A stretch of 19,866 nucleotides of DNA from positions 1-19,866 of the forward strand of contig UZAE01000666.1 of NCBI GenBank assembly GCA_900617975.1, read 5' to 3'. Origin of the DNA: Rodentolepis nana (Eukaryota; Platyhelminthes; Cestoda; Cyclophyllidea; Hymenolepididae). The notes beneath the pieces were generated by a model. The model did no database searches and had not been told where the DNA came from. It worked only from the letters and a program-made list of their open reading frames with translations. This document shows positions 9,958 to 19,110 of the stretch, piece by piece (the first letter of the stretch is position 1; the number at the start of each line of letters is the position of its first letter). The translations under genes were made by a program, and so were the position numbers.

Positions 9958-10392
9958 TTATTCTGGATGCAAACTTCTTCTCGGAATTGTTGCTTGTTCC
10001 CAGAGGGTGCGAGAGAGAAGGCGATAGATGCGGACTATTTTTTTCGTCTGCAATGGAAGAACGATGAGGAGATACCTTTTGTGGTGTTGGTCACGAAAGT
10101 AGAGAGCAGTTTTGGTCGGTTTGGTAGGGTAAACGAGAAAATTGGTAATTTTTTTCGACTTTTGTGGCTGACGTTTATCTCTCTCTCTCCCTCTGCAGTT
10201 CCGATCGTTTGTTTTGCCATTGAATTGGTAGTGAGCAGAAAGGAAATTGTATGCTTGCAAAGCAGAAATTTCAATAGAGATGTTGTTAAAATGATCGACT
10301 TCTACCTGCCACCCCACCTTCTGTTCGAATCGCTGTGCAACTTTTATCAAGTGGCAGTCTCTATGATAGTTATTATTAGCCCTTTTAGTTGA
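9958..10392. other. Stretch open on both strands; possible exon or decayed element
   Basis: The minus strand is open for 180 codons (9958-10500) and the + strand for 141 codons (9967-10392), across about 430 bp of an otherwise stop-rich intron. The part from 10343 is repeat copy R6, so only 9958-10342 is unexplained. On the + strand ttgcttgttcccag could be an acceptor (exon start 10004) and AGG|GTAAAC a donor (10128/10129), giving a product with FFRLQWKNDEEIPFVVLVTK. That piece runs from phase 1 to phase 0 and does not fit between the flanking phase-0 exons. A second acceptor-like ctctctccctctgcag ends at 10198. I recognise no domain on either strand. Confidence 0.3.
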
Positions 10393-10619
10393 CCTCGAGA
10401 TAGGGGAACAGAAGAGTGATTCATAGATGTGAAAGGGACAGACACGAAGGCAGAGAAAAAAAGGAAAGTTGAGTACTCTGGAAGTGGCCGAATATGACAT
10501 ACAGTGGGATCATGGTAGTTAGAAGTCTGAAGTCAACTGCCAATTTATAGACCTTTTTGCCGTATTAGTATACGTTGCCCAGGGTGCACCACGTGGAGGT
10601 AAGTCTATAGCACACCCCC
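10343..10619 (-). mobile_element. SINE-like repeat, copy R6 (internal deletion)
   Basis: The left end is tttatcaagtggcag. The agttgac block is joined directly to ctcgag, so about 45 bp (the gggcttcacagagg to agtcgag part) is missing. The rest is well kept: gacagacacgaaggcaga, acatacagtgggatcatgg, gaagtcaactgcc and the CCACGTGG palindrome (10589-10596) followed by GAG|GTAAGT. The right end is tagcacaccccc. I found no clear target-site duplication, so it is probably older. Minus-strand open frames at 10519-10710 and 9958-10500 run into it and are not genes on this evidence. Confidence 0.88.
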
Positions 10620-10721
10620 GTATAGCAAATACATCGTATACTGAACAACTACTCATAGCAAACACGTTTCGTATTTGAATACATGTAACGTAGCCTGAAA
10701 GGTCATTCAAAGCTGCCTATC

Positions 10722-10947
10722 GGGGGGGGGGGGGAATAGAAGACTGAATCGAAGATTTAAAAGAGGCACAGATAGACGCGAAGGCAGAGAAAGGGCAGGA
10801 TAAGTATGGTTGAAGTGATCGAATAAGACATACAATGGGGTGATGGTAGTTTGAAGTGAGAAGTCGACTGCCGGTTTATAGGCTCTTTTGCTGTGAGTAT
10901 ACGTTGCCCAAGGTGCACCACGTGAAAATAAGTCTATCACGCACTTC
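10722..10947 (-). mobile_element. SINE-like repeat, copy R7 (truncated)
   Basis: It begins abruptly at a G13 run (10722-10734), which corresponds to the G-run in the middle of other copies, so the tail third (about 90 bp) is missing. It continues gaatagaagactgaatc, agaggcacagatagac, acatacaatggggtgatgg, gtcgactgccggtttata and ttgcccaaggtgcaccacg. CACGTG is kept (10919-10924), but the second half of the palindrome and the GGTAAGT are degraded (gtgaaaataagt). It lies 102 bp from R6 in the same direction. No duplication is visible at its ends. The minus-strand open frame 10707-10940 lies within it and is not a gene. Confidence 0.85.
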
Positions 10948-11564
10948 TCGCTGTAAAATGCATTGGTATAAATTTTCGTTGAAATGTGGATCTACTGAAT
11001 TCGAAACTTTTAACGTTATTAAATAGGTACTTTAATTTTCAATCTGGAATTTTGTGCCATGTTTCGGCGCATTCCACCTCTTTATCAAAGAAGATGCTGT
11101 CTTATGTTTCCAAAATTTAAGCTTCTTTTTATTCCAGAAATCCGCTTTGTTTTCTTAACCCTCTAGTTCATTCATTCAAGGAGAGTATCGGCAATGCAAA
11201 TTAATCAAAATGGATGTAAATCTTTCAAATTCTAGCACACCATGAAAAGAGATATGCTAAATTCAACAATTACCTTTATAGATTTCTAAATGCCTCTATT
11301 TTTAAATTTCATATCCATTTTTAACCAATTCAAAGGGAGGACTTGATTTTGGAATAATAGAAATAGCATATACCCATCTTGCATCAAATTTCTGTTTTTT
11401 TGTTTATCAGTCTGTCTCAATTGCGTGCTACTATCTATTCATTTTTTTGCGATGTAAATAAAGCGACGTATTCATACAATTATGAAGGGGGTTGGTGAGT
11501 AAAAGTACAGGCGCCATTGTGGAAAGTATGAAATACGTATGAGCCATCGTACCAGCATAGATAA

Positions 11565-11583
11565 GGTGGGGGAGGGGGGGAGG
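11565..11583 (+). other. G-rich tract
   Basis: GG-T-GGGGG-A-GGGGGGG-A-GG. It has only two long tracts plus two GG pairs, so it is a weaker quadruplex candidate than 5536-5561. Confidence 0.6.
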
Positions 11584-12291
11584 TGTAGAGGAACAAGAGC
11601 TACTTTATTGACTCTAGCGACGTCGGCATGTTATGGGCTATCTTTTTTTCTAAGCTCACCTTATTTTTTGGATAGTCTCCGTCTGTTGAAAACTCTTTAC
11701 TTCTTGTCCTGAATGGGTATACTCTGTCATCCTCACATACCATCGTTTTCGCTTTACCAAATGCCATGATTTCAAAACTTACCCCTTATTTAAATTCGTC
11801 ACATTAGCGGGTTGCATCCTGCAAATCAATTCAAGGTACCTAATGTATTCTTTTCGAAATGGTCTCTTTTTCCATGGGATTGTCTATCAAAAATAGCTGT
11901 CCTCAATTCTCAACATTTTTTCCTTGGCTTTCGTTCTAAGAAAAGGGCCATATTCCCAAGAGTTAAACTTAACGAATTTGGGTTTTCATTTTTATTCCAA
12001 TGGAATTATTTGCCGAACATCTTCAAAGTGAAAAATACATATCTGAACATGTACCTTTCTTTATAAAGCATTGTTTATTATCGGAAATCTAACCCAAAAT
12101 TGTGTTCTATTTTTTCTAACATACTCTGCCCTTTTAATCCGTTGTGTTATGTTGCTGATTAAACGCGTTCTTTTTTGTTTGATCCGCTGGGAAACATTTA
12201 TTTTTTTTTCGGAAGGATAAGATTTTATCAATGAAATATAGCGCTTTCTAAAAAAGCGTGTACATTCGTTTCTTTCTGTACTTACAAATGG

Positions 12292-12318
12292 CCCCCTCCC
12301 CCACCCCCACCCCCACCC
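12292..12318 (-). other. G-quadruplex motif on the minus strand
   Basis: The + strand reads CCCCC-T-CCCCC-A-CCCCC-A-CCCCC-A-CCC, so the minus strand has five G tracts with single-base loops. It lies 136 bp upstream of exon 2. On the transcript of the + strand gene it is C-rich rather than G-rich, so any structure would form in DNA (G4 or i-motif) rather than in the pre-mRNA. Confidence 0.85.
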
Positions 12319-12454
12319 TAGGGAAATCAGACACCGTGAGGTCAAACTGCCAACAGCTCCATGCCGCTTTAATGACCCTAAAATCTTCAATTTCTATGTC
12401 GGTTTCAGTAAAAAAGGAAGGAAATGCTCATTAAGCACTTTTCTAATATTTTAG

Positions 12455-12581
12455 CTCCCAGAATTCGTCAATTCACCACCGAAGAATCCCGAGACTTCTC
12501 CAAAACGTGAGAGCAAGTTGCAGAGACTTAGTCGTGTAAAGGACGAGTGTATACCAACGAGGCAGATAGATAAACATCTAG
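12455..12581 (+). CDS. Exon 2: basic linker leading into a coiled coil
   Basis: 127 bp, acceptor ttctaatattttag, donor TAG|GTAAGT, starting in phase 0 and ending in phase 1 with a lone G. The product is LPEFVNSPPKNPETSPKRES followed by KLQRLSRVKDECIPTRQIDK and HL. The first half continues the Ser/Pro-rich disordered character of exon 1, with SP sites typical of proline-directed phosphorylation. The second half is basic and amphipathic. Start phase matches exon 1. The terminal G completes a GAG (Glu) codon with the AG that opens exon 3, placing the final Leu at a d position of the exon 3 heptads. An in-between exon that keeps phase 1 is not excluded. No named family recognised. Confidence 0.68.
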
Positions 12582-13583
12582 GTAAGTTACCCTGTATTTG
12601 GCAAAAATAGAATGAGAAATAGATCAGTTGCTGGTTTCCTATCAATACTCTGATAATTGTTTGTCAGTCAATTAGTTTCGTATCACACATTTATTATTTA
12701 GTTAGTTAAACAATGGTTCGTATCGTAGGTACTGCATGGACAGAGATGCATAATTTTTAACATAATATGAAGTTGAGGAGGAGAAAGGCACTTGGGGGAT
12801 TTCAGTTTTGAAACCAAGATTTTAACTTACTTACAGTTGTCATCGGGGCTTCGGTAGACTTATGGGAACACTTATTCAATTCCCAGTTTTCAAGGCTAGT
12901 GACAGGTTGATTTTCACTTACACTTCATCATCTTGACACCCGACTAGATGGTTTCTGAACGTCATAATTTGCTCTCAGCTTATTACTTTCTTGAGCATTT
13001 GATTTACTCAAGGTCTTAGTTGAAATTTCATTTTCGATTGCTCTGCAATTCATTTTGAAACCACTATCTTAAAATAAATACGATATTTCTCCCATGTTGA
13101 TTGGACAACATTTACTTGTGAAAGATCTTTAAGCGATGAAATTTCCCTTCTGGTTGGATAGTAAGAATGGGTCCACCCTGATTATAATTGTTTGAGAGAT
13201 CTAATACGGTAAATATGTGTCACGAAATTCGGGTTAGTTAATAGGGGAATGGTTTATTTGCATTTCTGGTAATCTTTTGAACCACTTGATCGATTTCACT
13301 AATTAGGGGCTTTCGTGATTCGCTGAATTTTGTCTCACTTTTTATTGATAATCGCTTTGTGTCCCATTTCATGGAGTTAGAATCCGGTCGGCATGCAAAT
13401 TCTTCCATAAAAGGGTAATTTTTAGCATGCTATTATTCTTTCAGCCTGTTTAATCCCCTTACGTGCTACTCAAATGCCCACAAGGGTTTGCACCGATCGA
13501 AGCATCTTTCCTTAGCTGATGTGAAAATACCGCTTGGTTTCTAATCGCTAAAAGCACCATCTGAAGCACTAAAACGAACTCGA

Positions 13584-13665
13584 GGTGGAGGGGGGGGGGG
13601 GGGAGAGGGGGGGGAGATGTTTAAATGTGCAGAAAACGTTTAAATAAAGAGCCCCCCCCCCCACC
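13584..13665. repeat. Poly-G and poly-C inverted repeat
   Basis: The left arm GGTGGAGGGG extends into G14 (13590-13603), then AGA and G8 (13607-13614). The right arm is C11 plus ACC (13652-13665). The 14-nt outer arms pair with one mismatch around an AT-rich loop that carries gtttaaat twice. It could fold as a hairpin in the transcript, or as a quadruplex on the + strand from the G tracts alone. Confidence 0.75.
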
Positions 13666-14303
13666 GGTTCAAATTGTCATTTGTGGAAGAATCTTGGAAG
13701 GATGGTTGATATGGGAAAAATTTATTAATTCACCTCGTGTAGATATTCCAAATGCACAAATTTTCCATTATTTTAAAATTTGAACGGCTTGAATGATATT
13801 TTAGGATGTACTTAATTCCGACATGTTACTCTAATCGATCCTTCAAACTTGCTTAAATCAGGTGTACAGAGGTTGTTCCGCGTTAAGTTGGACCAATATG
13901 ATCCGGAATAAAGTGGTGAACTGGAAAGCAATAAAGTCAATTTTACCTTCTTTTTCTGTTTTAGCTAAAATTTGTTACAAATTGCCAGCTTGTACTTTGT
14001 AATTCTCCCTTCAAAATCTGGAGTTTGTATATAAGTGATTGGATTTAGCATTTTCCTGTTTATTTAAAATTTTCCTTATATATCACCACCTGCGTCCGTT
14101 CAATAATTAAAGGATATGTTTCTTCATTTGTCAAAATGTAGTTTATCTGGTGCTAAGCATAAAAATAGCTAGATGTTTTTACTAAATTAGAAGGTAATGG
14201 AAAGCGGTGTTTATATTATCTTGTGTTGATAATTTTAAACTTAAATATGTATTTTCTGAATTTAAACAAACTTGGAGGGGCTGAGCCCTGGGAATTTTCC
14301 TCT

Positions 14304-14326
14304 ACATGAAATTTAATATTTCATGT
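14304..14326. repeat. 9-bp-arm palindrome
   Basis: acatgaaat - ttaat - atttcatgt, perfect arms with a 5-nt spacer. No function is implied. Confidence 0.6.
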
Positions 14327-14647
14327 TGCTTATTCAGTCAGAAATATTTTATTTTATTTTTTCTGTACTGCAAATTATTGGCATTTTAATTTTAAGAAAC
14401 AATTGCAATCAATAAACACAAAATCTAATGAATGGTAAAGTTAGCGAAGGAGAGATCTAAAGGAAGTGGAATGAAATTTCATGGCCTCAACAAGTTTTCC
14501 TTTAGTTGCTTCTAGGATTCCGTTTTTTTCAAGCAAATTTTGGTAATGGTTTCCTGGAATGCATCAAGTGCTTAGTGGTCAGTTGCCCCTTCGTTTTACT
14601 TCTCCAGTCGTTGTTTAGGCAAGGGATTCATCAGCTTTTAGTTCTAG

Positions 14648-14690
14648 CAAAGCAGATATGAGGCAACTGAGGGCTTTAAACAATTTTTAG
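14648..14690 (+). CDS. Weak candidate alternative exon
   Basis: Acceptor-like agcttttagttctag and donor TTAG|GTGAAT enclose 43 bp reading QSRYEATEGFKQFL plus a lone G. It runs from phase 0 to phase 1, the same phases as exon 2. It could therefore replace exon 2 but could not be used together with it. So short an open stretch is easily fortuitous. Confidence 0.15.
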
Positions 14691-15174
14691 GTGAATTATG
14701 CACATCATCTATATTTGATTTTCCATCGAATCGCTGTTACGCTAATCCGCATTTAATTTATCTACGATAATCGGAATAATCAGTATTATCACACTGTCGA
14801 GTTACATTGTATTTCCTGAAGCTAAACTTCCTAATTGGCTTTCTTTGCATAATCATTGGTCTTTTATTTGAGTATTGACATGGCACTTGTTTCATTTTTC
14901 CATTGGCTAGGGCACTAGCCAATCATATTTTACAGGTTTAGCACTTGGAGCACACGCTCGCACTTTTCTATGTACGGACCTTTCTCATAAGTGGGTCATT
15001 AGCTCGCGAATGTCATCTTGTTTCGAAAGAAATTGTTCTTGATTCCGGTATAATACGGGTTCTATGGTCTCATTGCTTGTCCGTGATAGATCAAATTTAA
15101 AGGATAATATGATGCTGTCACTATCATCTTCAGCTGTTATTTAATGACTCCTTGCTTGAGAATTGATTGACTGA

Positions 15175-15235
15175 TCATATAGATCACTATTGTTACTTTG
15201 TGTGAATGTTCATATAGATCGATACTTTTGTGTCT
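15175..15235 (+). repeat. Imperfect tandem duplication, about 30-35 bp units
   Basis: tcatatagatc occurs at 15175 and 15210. Each copy is followed by a related actttgtgtg / acttttgtgt segment. It looks like a decayed two-copy tandem duplication. The open frames 15137-15358 (-) and 15198-15386 (+) that cover it lack other support. Confidence 0.5.
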
Positions 15236-15561
15236 GTGGTTAAATATTCCGCAATTTGTGCTCATCAGACTCGAGTGGCTGCAAGACTTAAAGTGCATAA
15301 TTTTTGCTCTACCTTCGTATTCTAATTGCTTTAATATAACTGACTTTTTTGACCACATAGATTACATTCAAAATGATCATTTATAAATTCATCAAGATTC
15401 TCTCTCATAAGAGAATTATATAGTCCGTTTATATTGCTGCAATCTACCCAGCAAATGAAGCAATTACAGATAACGGCAATTTTCTTTCTCTGGCAACCAT
15501 GTTGAATTTGCCGAATTTACGTCAAGATTTTTGGTAAAATAGAAACTTGTCCTTTTCTCAG

Positions 15562-15660
15562 GAACAGGCTATCCGTTCTCGACTTCAATTAATCCTTTCT
15601 TCCCAAAATACAACTGAAATCACACCTCGAGTCAATGGGTCCTACTTAATTCCGATTTAA
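15562..15660 (+). CDS. Weak candidate alternative terminal exon
   Basis: A good acceptor (cttgtccttttctcag) opens a phase-0 frame of 32 codons ending in TAA at 15658-15660, reading EQAIRSRLQLILSSQNTTEI then TPRVNGSYLIPI. Its phase would join to exon 1 but not to exon 2. No AATAAA is visible within the next few hundred bases, which argues against a terminal exon. An open frame of this length is not unusual by chance. Confidence 0.18.
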   Translation, partial: EQAIRSRLQLILSSQNTTEITPRVNGSYLIPI

Positions 15661-15689
15661 GTAGAAATATATAACCCTATCCTTTTCCT

Positions 15690-16060
15690 TCGAGAGTAAA
15701 CTGAACTCTCACAAGCGAGTAACACTCTCACTTACCTGGCCGGTCTAGTCATCATTTCACCTCACATAGAGAAGAGAGTCTGCGCTTTCTCTCATGTTGT
15801 GTTCATATGAGATAGCACGGTCTATAGGACTCCGTGTGTGGAGAATGACTGAGTGAGCCACTACAACAACAACATCCAAAATCATAATATGCAAATCGCA
15901 ACTCACCGTTTGCATTCGTGTATTTGCGCATATGTGAATACGCACACTCACACGTCCTTTTCCATTGGCCAACAGGTGAGACGAGTGTGCTCTCGTTTTA
16001 CCTTAACGTCATCTTGTTAGGTTAGTCGTTTTGTCGCGAGAGTACAGTCTGGTAGGATTT
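15690..16060. promoter_or_regulatory. Motif-rich, GC-richer region; possible internal or bidirectional promoter
   Basis: Within about 370 bp of AT-rich intron there is a perfect octamer ATGCAAAT (15889-15896), a near-octamer in the opposite direction, TTTGCATT (15909-15916), CCATTGG merging into TTGGCCAA (15962-15972, a CCAAT box on the minus strand), and an AACGTCAT CRE-like site (16005-16012). Consensus donors occur on both strands: CAG|GTGAGA on + (15974-15981) and CCAG|GTAAGTGAG on - (intron side from 15735 down). The octamer also starts an open + frame (ATGCAAATCGC...) that reaches the + donor. A 71-codon minus-strand frame (15757-15972) covers the same DNA. The motifs are short and the reading as a promoter is inference. 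Confidence 0.3.
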
Positions 16061-16246
16061 TAATGTTTAGATGACCTGTTTGATATCTTTTGGTTTTTAA
16101 ATTTCTATTTATCGCATTTCTTTATCAATTATCACTTTTTGTCAGCTCCATGACCCTTAGAAATATATTTCTTAATGGAACTGATGCTACCTCATTTATT
16201 CTTTCTTTTTCGATTAGGTGATAATTTTAATTAGCAGGTTTCACGT

Positions 16247-16258
16247 CAGATTAATCTG
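16247..16258. repeat. 12-bp palindrome with GATTA/TAATC cores
   Basis: cagattaatctg is a perfect palindrome holding inverted TAATC cores of the type bound by K50 homeodomains. The site is short, so chance is possible. Confidence 0.4.
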
Positions 16259-18378
16259 CTGATGATGTCAATGCTCTGATAATCCAATTTATATCAATTC
16301 AAATTATTATTCATCTGTTGATGTCATGGCAGATAAAATTAACATTGCATCATGGAAACAAACTGAACACACAGAGGATAAGGCATTTTAACGTGCATAA
16401 AAGCATGAGGATCGAGACGAAGCACCAAAAATTAACCTCAAAAGAGCCTCAATAATTTACTTTTTGAATTCCGGGTGTGGACGTTTATTGTTCGCAGACA
16501 CGGTTCAGTGCTTCATGATCTACGAATCTAACTTCACGATTCTTCCAATTCTTCCTTTGTAAATTCTTGTCCGTGGTGTTCCCTATTTAGACAATCGATA
16601 GGGCAGTTGATGGGATGGTAAGTCCAAAGTATTTTAACGTAGCACAGGTCAGTAGAGTCGAATTCCATCTCTCGCTCTTCAAGAAAGCCAATTTGACCAA
16701 ATTTTGCATAAAAGGCACATTCGGATGAGAGCTTGTTTGAATTTCAATATAATACTTATGGCAAGCACAGCGGAAAGTATGGAGTATATTGGTGTCTCTT
16801 TGTTCTAGAAGGCCCTCATCGTTAGAGTTATCTACATTGGAAAGATTGCTCTGAATCTCAGTTTACTAAAATGTTGCTATCCAGTATTTGGTATTGTTGC
16901 CATTCTATACTCCTCAAAGTAGTTTGGTCCCATAGCAGAAGACGATGCACATTCGGAATCGATTAAGAGAAATCTATAAAGGAAAATTTGGGGGGTACAT
17001 TATTTAGCTACTCCGATTGAAAATTTCGCATTCCAAACACTCTTCATATCTGTATTAACTATTTTGATCAGTTATTTCGACTCATCGGTGAGCATTACAT
17101 AAATGTCAATAATGATTTTTACCTGGATTCAACTTTCTACTAGTCGAAAATGCATATCTCTAATTATTCTTTAATTAAATATTTGATCGGTGCCAATATT
17201 CCACTGATTTCATCTAAACTTGTAACTCATACGTCCACTCGCCCTGCTTGCGAAGCTAAATCAGAGAGTCCTTTTTCAGACAGATTAGACGAGAGTTTAT
17301 TATTTCCTTGAAAGTTTTATGGTTGCATGAGCCTTACCCATTTCAGAGTTTTATTAATTTTTAAAGTTTTAAAATAAATCAAATATTTGTTAAGCGTTTT
17401 TAATTTGCCGTTTTTCATAGGCTAATTGCCAAAGCCTGCAAGTTCTTTAGGATTTAAAATTTTTAACATGCACCAATTTCAAGAAATAAATAAGTTGTTT
17501 ATATAGGAAATTGTTTGAACGATCTGGCCATTTCATATAAAATTGGGTTTTACGGACAATTGGTCTAAATTTTCATTCACTTTAACAGTAGATATTGGAA
17601 TAGAGGAGAACTAGGAGTTTTAGTTCCTTTTCAAAAATCACCTCAAATATCTTTCTTGTCAACTTCCGCACAAGATATCTGTTTCAAAGTAAGTGGACTA
17701 GTGATTATGCTGCTTTTCTTCGTGGAAGCTTGCTTTTTTTCTATTCAAAAAGATGGAATTGTTCTCGTAGTCTCCTTCCAGGTTTCATAAGCCGTGTGTT
17801 TGCCCTTGTAACTCTGTAGACAACCATGAATTAAAATAAGCAAATGACCAACTTTATTTCCTAGCGCATCTTTTCAAGTTTGTTTAAATCTTCTAATCGC
17901 GCATCTTTTCCATGTTTCTCGCACGCATCTGTCTACATTTTGTTACTACTTCCTTTGAGATGCCTAACTTAAGCACTTCGGTTGATAATTAATTTATAGT
18001 TCTAATTTTTTTTTTGTTTTCTAAACCATAACTTTATGAAAACTTTGTTTGTTAATTTCACATCTTTTTCTGATTTTTATTTAGTAAGTTTAATTCGCCG
18101 CGCCATGTACAGATATCCTTTAACTCAGTCTAAGATAACCAACCTTGAATTGTAGATGAAGGGTCTTGTTATGCGTTCGAGACAGTTTGTCTTGAGTGGC
18201 AGCTGTAAGGCGCCCGTTAAGGTGTATTCAACTTACTAGAGGGCATTATCTATCCATTAAACATCAGTTGCCTCCATCAGTTCATATAGGATACGCGGAA
18301 CGCGATATTACTTCACTTTCGCCCACTTGTTATCTCTGAGAGATATTTGAAGGCGATTAGTCATCTTCTAACCCTGAC

Positions 18379-18813
18379 TTTATTCTGTAATTACCTCTAA
18401 GTTGGTCTTTTCACGTACCCAACCTTTAATTGCTGTAATTTTTTATTACGAAGTGTGTTGACAAAATTGACTTCCCAAACAGCCTGTTGGAGTATGTTCA
18501 GTTGATTTCTCCTAGGATGAAAATACTGTTGCCCATAGTATACAACTGAGATTTTAGTTGAAATGGTGTAAGAACTTGGTAGCGTAAAACCCACTATAGG
18601 GAGTTGATCGGTAGACCTCAATCTATCCCTACTTAGCAGTTTTTCCGTAATGAACTTAATGGTACGTAGTTCGTGTCCTTTTGACGTAGGACTCCAAGAT
18701 TCGAAATCCAGAAATTTGTCTCTAGGCCGCCAAATTATGTCCCAAGTCTGTTGTTTTCGGAGGTGATAAGATAATAGAATTGGCAGAGTGGGTGGTCGGT
18801 CATGTAGTCTCAT
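18379..18813 (-). CDS. Candidate nested minus-strand gene or decayed element (138 codons)
   Basis: An ATG-initiated frame of 138 codons (ATG at 18813, TAG ending at 18397) lies antisense in intron 2. AATAAA (18384 down to 18379) follows only 12 nt after the stop. The frame is about 40% GC by my count of parts of it, clearly above the AT-rich intron nearby. The product starts MRLHDRPPTLPILLSYHLRK and includes WDIIWRPRDKFLDFESW and QQAVWEVNFVNTLRNKKLQQ. It is basic, rich in Arg, Gln and Leu, without a signal peptide or obvious membrane span. I recognise no domain. It could be a small intronless nested gene, a 3' exon of one, a retrocopy or mobile-element fragment, or chance; a frame this long is uncommon but possible by chance in 20 kb. 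Confidence 0.3.
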
Positions 18814-19095
18814 CCAATCTTGTTAAAGCCAATTGAAATGGGCAAATTTCCAGAAATTTGTTCCTTGCTGTTATTGATGTGCTCAATGTTTGACAGTTGA
18901 CATCATTTTTGATCTATATTTACCTTTATCGTCTGAGAATAAATTATTTTTTTAAATGCCACACAATTTCCACACATTTTTCAGGTGCAAAACATATATT
19001 AAAATTTGGCAGTATAAAAGTTCGTTTTTACTGATTTGTATTGCCACGAACCTATGTAAGCGATGTCAGATTTCCTTGGTACCATCCTGATTCCA

Positions 19096-19110
19096 ATGCC
19101 AGGAACTTTA
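19096..19110 (+). repeat. Possible decayed target-site duplication, left copy (R8)
   Basis: atgccaggaacttta resembles atgcccgaggacttaa at 19389-19404 when small indels are allowed. Confidence 0.45.

Larger units (their letters stand above)
8320..12454 (+). other. Intron 1 (4135 bp), phase 0
   Basis: The intron begins GTTAGT and ends ttctaatattttag. It is AT-rich and contains repeat copies R6 and R7, a stretch open on both strands (9958-10392), an 11-bp-arm palindrome (9589-9611), a G-rich patch (11565-11583) and a minus-strand G-quadruplex motif (12292-12318). The open frames at 11812-12066 (+) and 12061-12390 (-) have ordinary intron composition and no splice support. Confidence 0.6.

Noticed and set aside
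10307..10317. tRNA B-box-like gttcgaatcgc
   Set aside because: No A box or foldable tRNA body upstream, and no T-run terminator in place.
12061..12390. 109-codon minus-strand open frame
   Set aside because: It runs through the C-rich quadruplex tract, which codes Gly/Trp repeats and lacks stops by composition. No splice or domain support.
16591..16617. 27-bp micro-exon between ccctatttag and GTAAGT
   Set aside because: In phase 1, which is needed between exons 2 and 3, it contains TAG. It is open only in frames that do not fit.
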